The notes under the pieces are model-generated. The model was given only the letters and a program-made list of their open reading frames with translations. It did no database searches and was not told where the DNA came from. This document shows, piece by piece, positions 25,871-35,239 of a stretch of DNA of 64,000 nucleotides (position 1 is its first letter; every line of letters starts with the position of its first letter). This DNA comes from Pedobacter lusitanus (GTDB lineage: Bacteria; Bacteroidota; Bacteroidia; Sphingobacteriales; Sphingobacteriaceae), in the NCBI RefSeq assembly GCF_040026395.1, contig NZ_CP157278.1, forward strand, positions 3,162,001 through 3,226,000. The letters run 5' to 3'. Made by a program: the position numbers and the translations under genes.

Positions 25871-26226
25871 GGATTAAAACTCATATGTATATGCAAATAA
25901 CCACCTTCGATAAGCATCAAAGTAATAAAGTATATGATAAATATAAATGCGAGCCCCAGTGACAGCTGCAACCCGGTCTTTTCAAACTTAAGGTGCATAA
26001 AGTAAGCTACAATATAATATGCTTTTAAAAGGGTTAATAAGATATAAGCAATATTACCTGCAGTATGAGGAATCAGATTCTTTGGTAAAATCACTAATGC
26101 GATTATAAATTCTACAACAGTAATCCCTAATAAGATAAAGAATACCTGCCAGATTTTAGATTTGCTTAGACCAGCATGCTCATCATGTGCATGCTCTTCT
26201 GTATTGTGTAAGTTATGTTCAGACAT
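25867..26226 (-). CDS. Cytochrome c oxidase subunit IV family protein
   Basis: A 119-residue protein with a His/Glu-rich N-terminus and three transmembrane helices; LLTLLKAYYIVAYFMHLKFE is the hallmark of bacterial cytochrome oxidase subunit IV (COX4_pro). It supports stability of the oxidase complex. It is in the middle of the operon, 20 bp after ctaE, and is translationally coupled to the SCO-like gene. Confidence 0.88.
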   Translation of the reverse strand: MSEHNLHNTEEHAHDEHAGLSKSKIWQVFFILLGITVVEFIIALVILPKNLIPHTAGNIAYILLTLLKAYYIVAYFMHLKFEKTGLQLSLGLAFIFIIYFITLMLIEGGYLHIHMSFNP

Positions 26227-26246
26227 AATATTTTATTTTAGGGGAA

Positions 26247-26954
26247 TTAAACTAGATAGAAGAAGGTAAATACGAATACCCAAACCAAATCAACAAAGTG
26301 CCAGTATAAACCTACTTTTTCAATCATCAGGTAATGACCACGTTTCTCGAAAGTACCGTTGATAGTCATGATTAAGATGATAATATTTAACAGCACACCT
26401 GTAAATACGTGAAATCCGTGGAATCCTGTAATCGTAAAGAATAAGTTAGCAAATTGTTGTGCGGCAACGTTAGACACAGGGCCAACAAAGAAATGCTGTA
26501 ATTCTTCAGGTTTAGGAATAGAACCCCACCAGAAACCTTCGTGGTGAAGGTGAGTCCACTCTAATGCCTGACAACCCAGGAACATGAAACCACCGATAAT
26601 GGTTGCAATCATCCATCCTACAACTTCGTTCTTAGAACGTCTGTGACCAGCTTCAACAGCTAAAACCATTGTTACTGAACTCATGATCAGGATAAAAGTC
26701 ATGATACCTACGAACACTAATGGTGCTCCTGAGTCCATCACACCTGGAATAGACTGGAATACCAAATCCGGATCAGGCCATGTAAACTTAGTGAAACGTT
26801 GCGCTCCGTAGTATACCAATAATGAAGAGAATGTAAATGCATCTGATAGCAAGAAAAACCACATCATTATTTTTCCGTACTCTACCGACCACGGTGAACG
26901 GCCGCCACTCCATGGAGTAGTTTTTACCTGATCTAATTGTGATAATGAATTCAT
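26247..26954 (-). CDS. ctaE: Cytochrome c oxidase subunit III
   Basis: A 235-residue protein with five to six transmembrane helices and the COX3 marks FFLLSDAFTFSSLL, GCQALEWTHLHHEG, FFTITGFHGFHVFTGVLLN and YWHFVDLVWVFVFTFFYL. Subunit III packs against subunit I and stabilises the enzyme. A second, shorter COX3-like protein is encoded immediately upstream. Confidence 0.93.
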   Translation of the reverse strand: MNSLSQLDQVKTTPWSGGRSPWSVEYGKIMMWFFLLSDAFTFSSLLVYYGAQRFTKFTWPDPDLVFQSIPGVMDSGAPLVFVGIMTFILIMSSVTMVLAVEAGHRRSKNEVVGWMIATIIGGFMFLGCQALEWTHLHHEGFWWGSIPKPEELQHFFVGPVSNVAAQQFANLFFTITGFHGFHVFTGVLLNIIILIMTINGTFEKRGHYLMIEKVGLYWHFVDLVWVFVFTFFYLV

Positions 26955-26984
26955 TTTAAAAATTGTAATAGTTTGTTAAAAAGT

Positions 26985-27578
26985 CTAACTGTTCAAAAGT
27001 AAAAAAACATAAAGATATATCCATAATATATCTATAAAATGCCAGAATATAGAGGCTATTTCTATACGATATACCGCATTTTCTTTAGGAACTTTGCTAT
27101 ATGCACCCCAAAGACTGTTCAGGATGAAACAAAGACCTGCAAAAATGTGCAGTAAGTGCATGCCGGAAACAATATAAATCGTAGAAATTGCTGCGTTATT
27201 GTTAACCAGTGTTGCTCCACTGTGGTATAATGCCGACCATGCATCAAACTGAAGATAACCAAAAGCAATCCCCAGTATCATAGTCGCCCATAGAAATATT
27301 TTTTGTGTCTGTAAATTTTGCTGACGCACCGCCTTTGCTGCGAAAAACAAACAGATACTGCTTAATACAAGCACTGCTGTGCTGTACATAAAGACATCAG
27401 GAAGAACTAAGCCATGCCCTTTACCCTTTGATGCCGCAAAAACAATATAATAACTGGTAAATCCTCCAAACATAATAGTCGAGGATACCACAAACAGCCA
27501 GAGAACAAATTTCTTGGCTTTAAAAGAAATAGCTTGTCTATCCTGCGCTACGTCTTCCTGTTTCAATGTATGTACCAT
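26985..27578 (-). CDS. Second COX3-like heme-copper oxidase subunit
   Basis: A 197-residue protein with five transmembrane helices. STIYIVSGMHLLHIFAGLCF and FWHFIDILWIYLYVFLL match the COX3 superfamily, but the sequence differs clearly from ctaE 30 bp downstream. Such paired subunit III genes are common in Bacteroidota oxidase operons. Whether both join the same complex cannot be told. Confidence 0.85.
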   Translation of the reverse strand: MVHTLKQEDVAQDRQAISFKAKKFVLWLFVVSSTIMFGGFTSYYIVFAASKGKGHGLVLPDVFMYSTAVLVLSSICLFFAAKAVRQQNLQTQKIFLWATMILGIAFGYLQFDAWSALYHSGATLVNNNAAISTIYIVSGMHLLHIFAGLCFILNSLWGAYSKVPKENAVYRIEIASIFWHFIDILWIYLYVFLLLNS

Positions 27579-27588
27579 ATAAAAAAAA

Positions 27589-28491
27589 CTATTTACCTAT
27601 AAAATCAAACAATAAAATCAACTGAACCAGTGGTATGTAAAAGAAAGAACAGAACATTACTTTACGCGCACTGTCTATATCCAGTTTTACCAGTAGTTTA
27701 AATGCCAGCAATGCAAAGATTACACCGGCTATGATCGAAACCCCTGCGATATAATAACCACCAAAACCAAAAAAGGTAGGCAGCAAACTCACAGGTATTA
27801 ATATCAATGTACTTAAGAAGACAAGAAAAGCACTTGTCTTGTCTCTTTTTTTGGTAGGCAATAATCTGAATCCTGCCTTTTTATAATCATCATCCAATAC
27901 CCATGCAATTGCCCAGAAATGCGGGAACTGCCATACAAACTGAATAAGAAAAAGTATGCCTGCTACTTCATAGTCCACATGTGTGAAATTCGTGGTATGT
28001 CCCAGCGCGGCTAAATAACCAATCAGCGGAGGTAAAGCCCCTGGTATAGCCCCAACAAATACAGCAATCGGAGATTTACGTTTTAAAGGCGTATAGGCAA
28101 AAGCGTACAGCAAAATAGAAAATACAGATAAAAGCCCTGTTTCCAGATTTAACTTCCCTAATAACCAGGTTCCAAGCATCCCCATAATCAGCCCCAGTAC
28201 CAGTCCCTGGCCTGTAGTCATTCTTCCGGCCGGCATTGGACGATCCATAGTGCGTGTCATCAGCTTATCCAAATCCTTTTCTATAATCTCGTTAAAACAG
28301 TTTGCTGCTGCTGTAACCAAAAATCCACCAGCAACCAGAATAAGCCAGTTTCCCCAGTCAATAGACGGAACCTCACCCCTGGCAACCTGCATCCTTGAGC
28401 CAATTAAAAAAGTAACTGACGCAGAAAACACCACCAGAAAAGTAAGTCTGAATTTGATGAGTTTAGATAAATCTGAGAAAAATAATTTCAA
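27589..28491 (-). CDS. ctaB: Protoheme IX farnesyltransferase (heme O synthase)
   Basis: A 300-residue UbiA-family prenyltransferase with about nine helices. The prenyl-diphosphate site NCFNEIIEKDLDKLMTRT, then RPMPAGR, and the second Asp-rich site VLDDDYKKAGFRLLPT are present. It farnesylates heme B to heme O, the substrate for CtaA encoded just upstream. Confidence 0.94.
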   Translation of the reverse strand: MKLFFSDLSKLIKFRLTFLVVFSASVTFLIGSRMQVARGEVPSIDWGNWLILVAGGFLVTAAANCFNEIIEKDLDKLMTRTMDRPMPAGRMTTGQGLVLGLIMGMLGTWLLGKLNLETGLLSVFSILLYAFAYTPLKRKSPIAVFVGAIPGALPPLIGYLAALGHTTNFTHVDYEVAGILFLIQFVWQFPHFWAIAWVLDDDYKKAGFRLLPTKKRDKTSAFLVFLSTLILIPVSLLPTFFGFGGYYIAGVSIIAGVIFALLAFKLLVKLDIDSARKVMFCSFFYIPLVQLILLFDFIGK

Positions 28492-28508
28492 TTCTATGTA
28501 TTTTAATA

Positions 28509-29567
28509 TTATTGATTATAAGTACTTGTTCTGTATACCAGCAGATAAAGATAAAACTGGAGTGTAAACAGAACTGTTGAGAACACTAAATGTATAACCT
28601 GTGCTGCAGGTGGCAATGCAAAGTTAGCTAATAATACACCACTCGCAATTTGCAGCAGTAACACCAGCACTATCGAATTGCCTAATTTCAATTCTGTTGC
28701 CTTCCCACCAAATTTGTTCATCACAAACTGGTAAATAAAAGCATTGAGTATGACAACTAAAATTGCCAGATCCCTGTGATAATTAAATATATCACCAACC
28801 TTTCCTACCCAGGTATTTCTCTCCTGATATAACAGATTCTTGGAAATTTCGTCTATAGCCTCTCTTACCTCTGTTCCTAAAACAATCTGCAGTACACTCA
28901 GCACTAAAGAAACCAGGATAAGAACCTTTAACCAGAATACTTTAGAAATAACAACACTCGGCTCTTTATACAAGGTTTGCGCATAGTAATAAGTGTAAAC
29001 CAGTATGGCCAGCATAACCAGGGCGAGCAGCATATGAACAGTAACTACCCAGGCCAGCAGATTAGTAGAAACTACGATGGAACCAAGCCATGCCTGAAAA
29101 ACCACCATAAAAAGATTCAGTATGCTTAAAACTATAATCCTTTTAGCTTTCTTCTTATACGTAAATGAAAGAACGGTAACTGCGATTAATAAAAATCCAG
29201 TTGTTGCACCAGTCAGGCGGTTGATATACTCAGTCCAGGTTTTTGCTGCATTAAATGATTCCGGAACCGTTATACTCTGATCGTGACGGATACTGTCAGC
29301 CACGTCCTTTTTACCCATTTTATCAAGCATAAGCGCAAAACGCTCATTCTTTTTAACCCTGCCTGCTACGTATTTCTCTTTATAATCTTTCGGAAGCTGA
29401 TCTACCGATGTTGGTGGAATATATTGGTCAAAACATTTTGGCCAGTCCGGGCATCCCATACCTGAACCTGTACTACGCACTACTGCACCGGCTAAGATGA
29501 GTACTAACGTTACAATTAAAGTAATCAGGTTTAACCGGATAAATCTCTTTTCAGATTTAGGAACCAT
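28509..29567 (-). CDS. ctaA: Heme A synthase
   Basis: A 352-residue COX15/CtaA protein with eight helices in two similar halves. GAVVRSTGSGMGCPDWPKCFDQYIP, EYINRLTGATTGF, TVHMLLALVML and HRDLAILVV carry the conserved His and the Cys-containing loop. It oxidises heme O to heme A. The gene is the first of the distal oxidase unit, separated from ctaD by a terminator hairpin. Confidence 0.94.
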   Translation of the reverse strand: MVPKSEKRFIRLNLITLIVTLVLILAGAVVRSTGSGMGCPDWPKCFDQYIPPTSVDQLPKDYKEKYVAGRVKKNERFALMLDKMGKKDVADSIRHDQSITVPESFNAAKTWTEYINRLTGATTGFLLIAVTVLSFTYKKKAKRIIVLSILNLFMVVFQAWLGSIVVSTNLLAWVVTVHMLLALVMLAILVYTYYYAQTLYKEPSVVISKVFWLKVLILVSLVLSVLQIVLGTEVREAIDEISKNLLYQERNTWVGKVGDIFNYHRDLAILVVILNAFIYQFVMNKFGGKATELKLGNSIVLVLLLQIASGVLLANFALPPAAQVIHLVFSTVLFTLQFYLYLLVYRTSTYNQ

Positions 29568-29585
29568 TGGTTTTATTTTAAAAAA

Positions 29586-29631
29586 AATGAGGTTATCGTT
29601 CTAAGTAGATACTCAAGCAGATAACCTCATT
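29586..29631 (-). terminator. Terminator between ctaD and ctaA
   Basis: Perfect 12-bp arms (29586-29597 and 29620-29631) with a 22-base loop are followed on the minus strand by a T-run (29581-29587 region). It would end or reduce transcription from the act/ctaCD genes before ctaA. Confidence 0.7.
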
Positions 29632-29651
29632 GTATATTTTAATAAAGGAGA

Positions 29652-31544
29652 TTAATCCAGTATTGCTTTTTCTTTTGCTTGTTTTTCTTCCCATTCTCTC
29701 TGGATACGCTCAGATTCAGCGTTTCCTTCAAAATCATGTGGCATGTTAGAGCTCATGGTCTGAGAATAAGGTACAGTCTGAGGAATGAAATCCTGGTCAG
29801 CACCTGGTTTACTATAATCATATGGCCAACGGTATACTGTTGGAATTTCTCCCGGCCAGTTACCATGAATACGCTCAACCGGAGTAGTCCATTCTAAAGT
29901 ATTAGATTCCCATGGATTCTGAGGTGCTTTTTTACCTTTGAAAATTGAGTAGAAGAAGTTGAACAGGAATGCCACCTGAGCTAAAGCTGCTACAATAGCT
30001 GCCCATGTTACAAAGATGTTTACTGTAACCCATTTCTGCATGAATTCAAATTCAGTGAAAGCATAGTAACGACGTGGTACGCCATCTAAACCTAAGAAGT
30101 GTAACGGGAAGAATACTAAGTAAGCACAGATGAAAGTAACCCAGAAGTGAAGGTAACCTAATTTAGCATTTAACATTCTGCCGAACATTTTCGGATACCA
30201 GTGATAAACACCTGCAAGCATACCAAAGATCGCTGCAGATCCCATAACCAGGTGGAAGTGGGCAACTACGAAGTAAGTATCATGAAGGTTAATATCCAAA
30301 GATGCATTACCTAAGAAGATACCGGTTAAACCACCAGAGATAAAGAATGAAACCATACCAATAGCACATAACATAGCAGGTGTAAACCTGATATTACCGC
30401 GCCATAATGTAGCTAAGTAGTTAAAAGTTTTTACTGCTGAAGGAACAGCGATAATCAGTGTCGTGATCATAAATACACCACCCAATAACGGATTCATACC
30501 TGTCACGAACATATGGTGACCCCATACGATAAATGAAAGGATAGTAATACCGATCAGTGAGTAAACCATCGCATGGTAACCAAAGATTGGTTTTCTGGAG
30601 TTTACAGAGATAACCTCAGAAGAGATACCCAAAGCAGGCATAATTACGATGTATACCTCAGGGTGACCAAGGAACCAGAATAAATGCTGCCATAAGATTG
30701 GAGAACCACCTTCGTTTGGTAATACCTGAGTACCCATTACGATATCAGATAAATAGAAACTTGTACCGAAACTACGGTCAAAAATTAATAATACAACACC
30801 CGCTACTAAAACCGGGAATGATAAAATACCTAAGATAGCTGTTAATAAGAAAGCCCAGATAGTTAAAGGCATTTTCCAAAGATCCATACCTTTAGTACGC
30901 ATGTTTAATACAGTACTTACATAGTTGATACCACCCATTAACTGAGAAGCTACAAAAAGAACCATACTGATTAACCATAAGGTCATACCTAATCCTGAAC
31001 CTGAAATAGCTTTTGGAATAGCAGATAACGGAGGATATACTGTCCATCCGGCACTTGCAGGACCTGTTTCAATAAAGAATGAGCTCATCATAACGATACA
31101 GGCGATAAAGAATAACCAGTATGAAAGCATGTTCATAAATGGTGATGCCATATCCCGTACCCCAAGCTGAAGAGGTATCAGTAAGTTACTAAAGGTACCG
31201 CTCAATCCTGCGGTCAATACGAAGAATACCATGATGGTACCATGTATGGTTACCAGTGCAAGATAAAAATCAGGTTTGATCCTTCCACCTTCTGCCCATT
31301 TACCTAAAAATGTTTCAAGAATCGGGAAGCTCTTATCTGGCCATGCCAGTTGCAAACGGAATAAAATAGACAATCCCATTGCAATAACCGCCATAACGAT
31401 ACCAGTTATCAAAAACTGTTTAGCGATCATCTTGTGATCCTGGCTAAAAATGTATTTCGTTATAAACGTTTCTTTGTGATGCCCATGATCGTGACCGTCA
31501 TGGTGATCGTTGTTATGTGTATCGTGTAATGTTATAGTTGACAT
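29652..31544 (-). CDS. ctaD: Cytochrome c oxidase subunit I
   Basis: A 630-residue protein with the heme a / heme a3-CuB core. Visible marks are VTIHGTIMVFF, WFLGHPEVYIVIMP (CuB His and the His-Tyr pair), WGHHMFVTG, and HDTYFVVAHFHLVMG with the heme ligands. This is an A-type oxidase. The N-terminus carries an unusual His/Asp-rich stretch of about 20 residues (HNNDHHDGHDHGHHKE). It reduces oxygen and pumps protons in the inner membrane. It lies 20 bp after ctaC. Confidence 0.97.
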   Translation of the reverse strand: MSTITLHDTHNNDHHDGHDHGHHKETFITKYIFSQDHKMIAKQFLITGIVMAVIAMGLSILFRLQLAWPDKSFPILETFLGKWAEGGRIKPDFYLALVTIHGTIMVFFVLTAGLSGTFSNLLIPLQLGVRDMASPFMNMLSYWLFFIACIVMMSSFFIETGPASAGWTVYPPLSAIPKAISGSGLGMTLWLISMVLFVASQLMGGINYVSTVLNMRTKGMDLWKMPLTIWAFLLTAILGILSFPVLVAGVVLLIFDRSFGTSFYLSDIVMGTQVLPNEGGSPILWQHLFWFLGHPEVYIVIMPALGISSEVISVNSRKPIFGYHAMVYSLIGITILSFIVWGHHMFVTGMNPLLGGVFMITTLIIAVPSAVKTFNYLATLWRGNIRFTPAMLCAIGMVSFFISGGLTGIFLGNASLDINLHDTYFVVAHFHLVMGSAAIFGMLAGVYHWYPKMFGRMLNAKLGYLHFWVTFICAYLVFFPLHFLGLDGVPRRYYAFTEFEFMQKWVTVNIFVTWAAIVAALAQVAFLFNFFYSIFKGKKAPQNPWESNTLEWTTPVERIHGNWPGEIPTVYRWPYDYSKPGADQDFIPQTVPYSQTMSSNMPHDFEGNAESERIQREWEEKQAKEKAILD

Positions 31545-31564
31545 AATGCGCTATTCCAGTAAAA

Positions 31565-32830
31565 TTATTTTTTTAAAGCCGGTTTATTCATTGCTACAGC
31601 AGGAGCTTCAGTAGCAGCTTTAGCTGTACTATCAGCTGGAGCTGCCGCCGCTGGTGCAGCTGCTGGTTCTGGTACGATTGGCAGGTTAAACTGCTTTCTC
31701 AACTCGTTATTGATAAACTTAGGTTGTTTAACTATCCAGGCATCATATTCAGCCTGAGATACAACTCTAACAACCTTTTGCATATTATAGTGACCAGATC
31801 CGCAGATTTTCGAGCAATAGAACAGGTACTTAAATGCTGGATCATTTACTTTAGTCTGCATATCAGCAGTAGTAATAGTTGGCGTGAATTCAAAATAAGA
31901 AGTCATACCAGGAACAGTATTTAACTGAATTCTGAAGTTAGGCATGTAGAAACTATGCAATACATCTTTACTGGTCAGAATCAATCTTACTGGTTTGTTG
32001 ACAGGAATAACCATTTCTTCTGCCATCTGATCGTCAAGGTTGTCCTTATCATTAAAGTCCATACCTAAACCATTCGTTCCGGTAATCAGTTTATAGTTTT
32101 TCTTACCTACAATTTTATCAGCTCCCGGATAACGGATAGTCCATGCAAACTGCTGAGAAGTAATCTCAATGTTCAATGGCTTGTTATTCGGATCTTCAAT
32201 TTTATAGAAGATTGATCTCCAGGTAAGGAATCCCATTAATACCAGTACAGTCAGTACTAAAGCCGGAACAATTGTCCAGATACGCTCCAATGCATTATTG
32301 TGTGGGTAGTAATAAGCTTTTCTTTTACCTGAGTTCTTATAGAAATAAGAGAACAGGAATAATACAAGGTGAGTACCGATAAACACGATAGTTGTCAGGA
32401 TCAGTGTAATGTTAAACATCTGATCGATTTTCTTACCATGCTCGGAAGCAGCATCAGGAAGAATCATACTTCCGTGAACTGTATATTCAAAATAAACACC
32501 GTACAATCCAACGATTAAGAAAATCACAAAGAGAACACCATTAATAGTATTCCAGTTGATTCCTGCAGGTTTATCCTGAGCTTCACGTGTTAATTCATAT
32601 ACACGCATAGCTTTACCAACTATTGCTATAAACAAGCAAAGCAGTAAAAATAACAGGGTATAGAATGCTGCCGACTTGTAGACCGGGAACATATCAATAG
32701 GTTTTTTGGCAGCCGCAGCGGCAGCACCGGCGGCAGCTTCTTGTGCAAATGCGCTTGTATTTGCAAACACAGTAACAATTACTGCCAGAGCCGCTATTGT
32801 CTTATTGCTTATAAATTTTCTTAAACTCAT
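31565..32830 (-). CDS. ctaC: Cytochrome c oxidase subunit II
   Basis: A 421-residue protein: signal peptide, Ala-rich segment, then two or three transmembrane helices and the CuA cupredoxin domain with the binding motif CSKICGSGHYNM and the earlier His in KDVLHSFYMP. There is no fused cytochrome c domain, so electrons must arrive from a separate carrier or directly from alternative complex III. The C-terminus is a low-complexity Ala/Pro tail. It lies 61 bp after actF. Confidence 0.95.
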   Translation of the reverse strand: MSLRKFISNKTIAALAVIVTVFANTSAFAQEAAAGAAAAAAKKPIDMFPVYKSAAFYTLLFLLLCLFIAIVGKAMRVYELTREAQDKPAGINWNTINGVLFVIFLIVGLYGVYFEYTVHGSMILPDAASEHGKKIDQMFNITLILTTIVFIGTHLVLFLFSYFYKNSGKRKAYYYPHNNALERIWTIVPALVLTVLVLMGFLTWRSIFYKIEDPNNKPLNIEITSQQFAWTIRYPGADKIVGKKNYKLITGTNGLGMDFNDKDNLDDQMAEEMVIPVNKPVRLILTSKDVLHSFYMPNFRIQLNTVPGMTSYFEFTPTITTADMQTKVNDPAFKYLFYCSKICGSGHYNMQKVVRVVSQAEYDAWIVKQPKFINNELRKQFNLPIVPEPAAAPAAAAPADSTAKAATEAPAVAMNKPALKK

Positions 32831-32891
32831 TTTCTTAAAAGTAGTACGATGTACTTCTACTATAAATTAATGTATATAACTCTAACCCGGC

Positions 32892-34106
32892 TTACAAATG
32901 GTGATTCAAACTTTCCTGTAAGAAAGGGTGATTCTTTGCAATTAAAGGTTTCTTACTTAATGCAGATAATACTGTAAAGGTAAACAAGCCTACAAAACCA
33001 ATAGCTGTTCCTATTTCAATAATACCAAAACCATTATGTGACTCTACAGTTCCAGGCATAATCATCTGGTAGTAATCTACCCAGTGACCACACAATACAA
33101 CTATTGATACACCCAGCATGATATTTTCCTGCCTTTTATTATCACGATCCATTAATAACAGAACCGGTGTAAGGAAGTTCAATACTAAATTCAGGAAGAA
33201 CCAGAACTTGTAGAATTCAAATCGTTTGTAAAAATACACAGTTTCTTCCGGCATGTTGGCATAATAGATCAACATAAATTGAGCAAACCATACATAAGTC
33301 CAGAAAATTGAGAACCCGAAGATGAATTGACCTAAGTTATGCAGGTGACTATTATTAACCCACTGCATATAACCTGCTTTTCTCAACAGGATGATAATGA
33401 TAGCGATAGTCGCTAAACTGCTCACCCACATTGCTGCGAAGTTATACCATCCGAACATGGTTGAGAACCAGTGTGCCTCTAAAGACATCACAGTATCAAA
33501 TGCAAAGATTGGAGTTGTAAAACCGTAGATAACTAAAAATATACAAGAGTATTTAAAACTTTTCGTGTATGAATTTAAACCTCCTTCTAAATCTTCGTTA
33601 TTAGATAACTTGGATAACCATACGGCGAAGAAAGAATAGATACTTAAAAATACAACCTGACGTCCCAAAAAGAAAGGTACATTTAAGAAAGCCGATTTAC
33701 CATCAATCAGTTTATCATAATTGGAAGAAGCCTTGTCCGTCAGACCCGGTGCATTCCAGTGGTGATAAAGATTATGTGTATACAGACCCAGACCGATAAT
33801 AACGATCAGGATTACTACTGCAATAGGTAATGCCTTTGCCATAGCCTGAGGTACACGTAAGATAGATGCAGACCATCCCGCCTGCGCTACAAACTGAACA
33901 GCTAAAAAGAATGCACCCGACATACATACGCAGGCGAAGTAATAGGCCATAAGTAACAGGTTGGCGAAAGTCCGCTCATGGAGACCATGATCAGAGAAAC
34001 CATAAGCAATACTTGCGATACCGATAACGATAGCCGCGATGCTTAAAGTTTTAGCTTTACCTGTAAACTCAAACTGCTCATTGAAATTATAATTGTGAGT
34101 TCCCAT
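32892..34106 (-). CDS. actF: Alternative complex III subunit ActF
   Basis: A 404-residue polytopic membrane protein (about ten helices) related to ActC/NrfD. HDHGLHERTFANLLLMAYYFAC-type and WGFNIMWVS-type positions fit ActF of Bacteroidota quinol:cytochrome c oxidoreductase, here as LHERTFANLL and HWVDYYQMIMPG. It forms part of the membrane domain. It follows actE by 14 bp. Confidence 0.9.
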   Translation of the reverse strand: MGTHNYNFNEQFEFTGKAKTLSIAAIVIGIASIAYGFSDHGLHERTFANLLLMAYYFACVCMSGAFFLAVQFVAQAGWSASILRVPQAMAKALPIAVVILIVIIGLGLYTHNLYHHWNAPGLTDKASSNYDKLIDGKSAFLNVPFFLGRQVVFLSIYSFFAVWLSKLSNNEDLEGGLNSYTKSFKYSCIFLVIYGFTTPIFAFDTVMSLEAHWFSTMFGWYNFAAMWVSSLATIAIIIILLRKAGYMQWVNNSHLHNLGQFIFGFSIFWTYVWFAQFMLIYYANMPEETVYFYKRFEFYKFWFFLNLVLNFLTPVLLLMDRDNKRQENIMLGVSIVVLCGHWVDYYQMIMPGTVESHNGFGIIEIGTAIGFVGLFTFTVLSALSKKPLIAKNHPFLQESLNHHL

Positions 34107-34120
34107 TTATATCTGCTTTT

Positions 34121-34708
34121 CTATTGTATTTTTTGTAATTGTTGAACATACATCACAACTTTCCATCTTTGATCAGGAGTAAGTTGAGAAGCATGTGACC
34201 CCATGTTATTTAAACCGTACATGATAGTGTGATAGATTTTACCTTCTGATAAATCTTTCATCATACCACCACGGGACGAAGCTGCATCACCATGATAAGC
34301 CGGTACGCCTGTAAATTTCTCAATTTGAACAAGGTGACCTTTACCATCTCCTTTTTCACCGTGACAAGGTCCGCAGAATACAGTAAAATAATGTTTACCG
34401 GATAATAAGTTCTGTGGAGTCTTAGCTAAAGGATTGTGCAGATTTAAACCTGCGGCTTCATAACCTTCTTTAGTATTTGCGTACTCATACTTCACAAATC
34501 CTACAGGACTTGTGTTGGCAGGAGGCGTTTGTGCAGTTTGTCCGTTTGCAAAGTTTTTGTTTGGCTGGTCAGGATCATAAGCAATATGATCATACATATT
34601 CCTCGCATACTCCAAACCCGGGTTATTCTTATTCCTGCAAGACGAAAATGTTGTAACAGCCAGTGCAAGAACAACAAATGAGGCTGCAACTATTTTATTC
34701 TTATTCAT
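34121..34708 (-). CDS. actE: Alternative complex III monoheme cytochrome ActE
   Basis: A 195-residue lipoprotein (signal ending FSSC) with one class I cytochrome c domain: heme motif CGPCH, then GDGKGHL, and a Met ligand candidate in MYGLNNMGSHA. ActE passes electrons from ActA to the oxidase. The ATG at 34708 is preferred because an AGGAAG sequence lies 10-15 bases upstream and the signal peptide begins MNKNK. An alternative start at 34729 overlaps actD further. Confidence 0.9.
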   Translation of the reverse strand: MNKNKIVAASFVVLALAVTTFSSCRNKNNPGLEYARNMYDHIAYDPDQPNKNFANGQTAQTPPANTSPVGFVKYEYANTKEGYEAAGLNLHNPLAKTPQNLLSGKHYFTVFCGPCHGEKGDGKGHLVQIEKFTGVPAYHGDAASSRGGMMKDLSEGKIYHTIMYGLNNMGSHASQLTPDQRWKVVMYVQQLQKIQ

Positions 34709-35237
34709 AGCTAATGTACTTCCTTTCATTGTGCTTAACTTCTAAAGCACCAGCTTCTTTTAATAATCCGTCAATTTTACCGTGATCTCCGTTTTCCTGA
34801 GCATCAACAGCAATAATAAATCTGTCATCTGTGGCTCTTAAATCCATTACTCTTGGTGCTCTTCCCGGGAAAAGGTGAGTAGATGCATAGTAAGATCCAA
34901 CTAATCCAAATGCACAGAATAAAATAGTTACCTCAAACATAATCGGAATAAAATCCGGTAATGCGAATGCTGGTTTACCACCAATATTGTGTTTCCAATC
35001 TACTACCGAAGTAAGATAGATCAGTGCAAATGCTGATACAGTTCCGGTTATCCCGCAGAAAAATGCAAGGATATCCAATCTTGATCTTTTAACTCCTAAT
35101 TTGGCTTCGATGCCGTGGATAGGCATAGGCGTATAAACATCATGGATTTTAATGTTGTTCTCCTGTAACTTTTCGATGCCATGCATCATTTCGTCAGGAT
35201 CGCCAAAACTGCCTAAAATATATTTGATATTACTCAT
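34701..35237 (-). CDS. actD: Alternative complex III subunit ActD (DUF3341)
   Basis: A 178-residue protein with a soluble N-terminal part (LGSFGDPDEMMHGIEKL) and two transmembrane helices, then the conserved THLFPGRAPRVMDLRATDDRFII. This is the DUF3341 subunit that caps the complex on the cytoplasmic side. It starts 2 bp after actC ends and overlaps actE by 8 bp. Confidence 0.93.
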   Translation of the reverse strand: MSNIKYILGSFGDPDEMMHGIEKLQENNIKIHDVYTPMPIHGIEAKLGVKRSRLDILAFFCGITGTVSAFALIYLTSVVDWKHNIGGKPAFALPDFIPIMFEVTILFCAFGLVGSYYASTHLFPGRAPRVMDLRATDDRFIIAVDAQENGDHGKIDGLLKEAGALEVKHNERKYISYE

Positions 35238-35239
35238 TG

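Noticed and set aside
26247..27578. Frameshifted or split single COX3 gene
   Set aside because: Both proteins carry full COX3-type helices with their own starts and conserved ends; they are paralogues.
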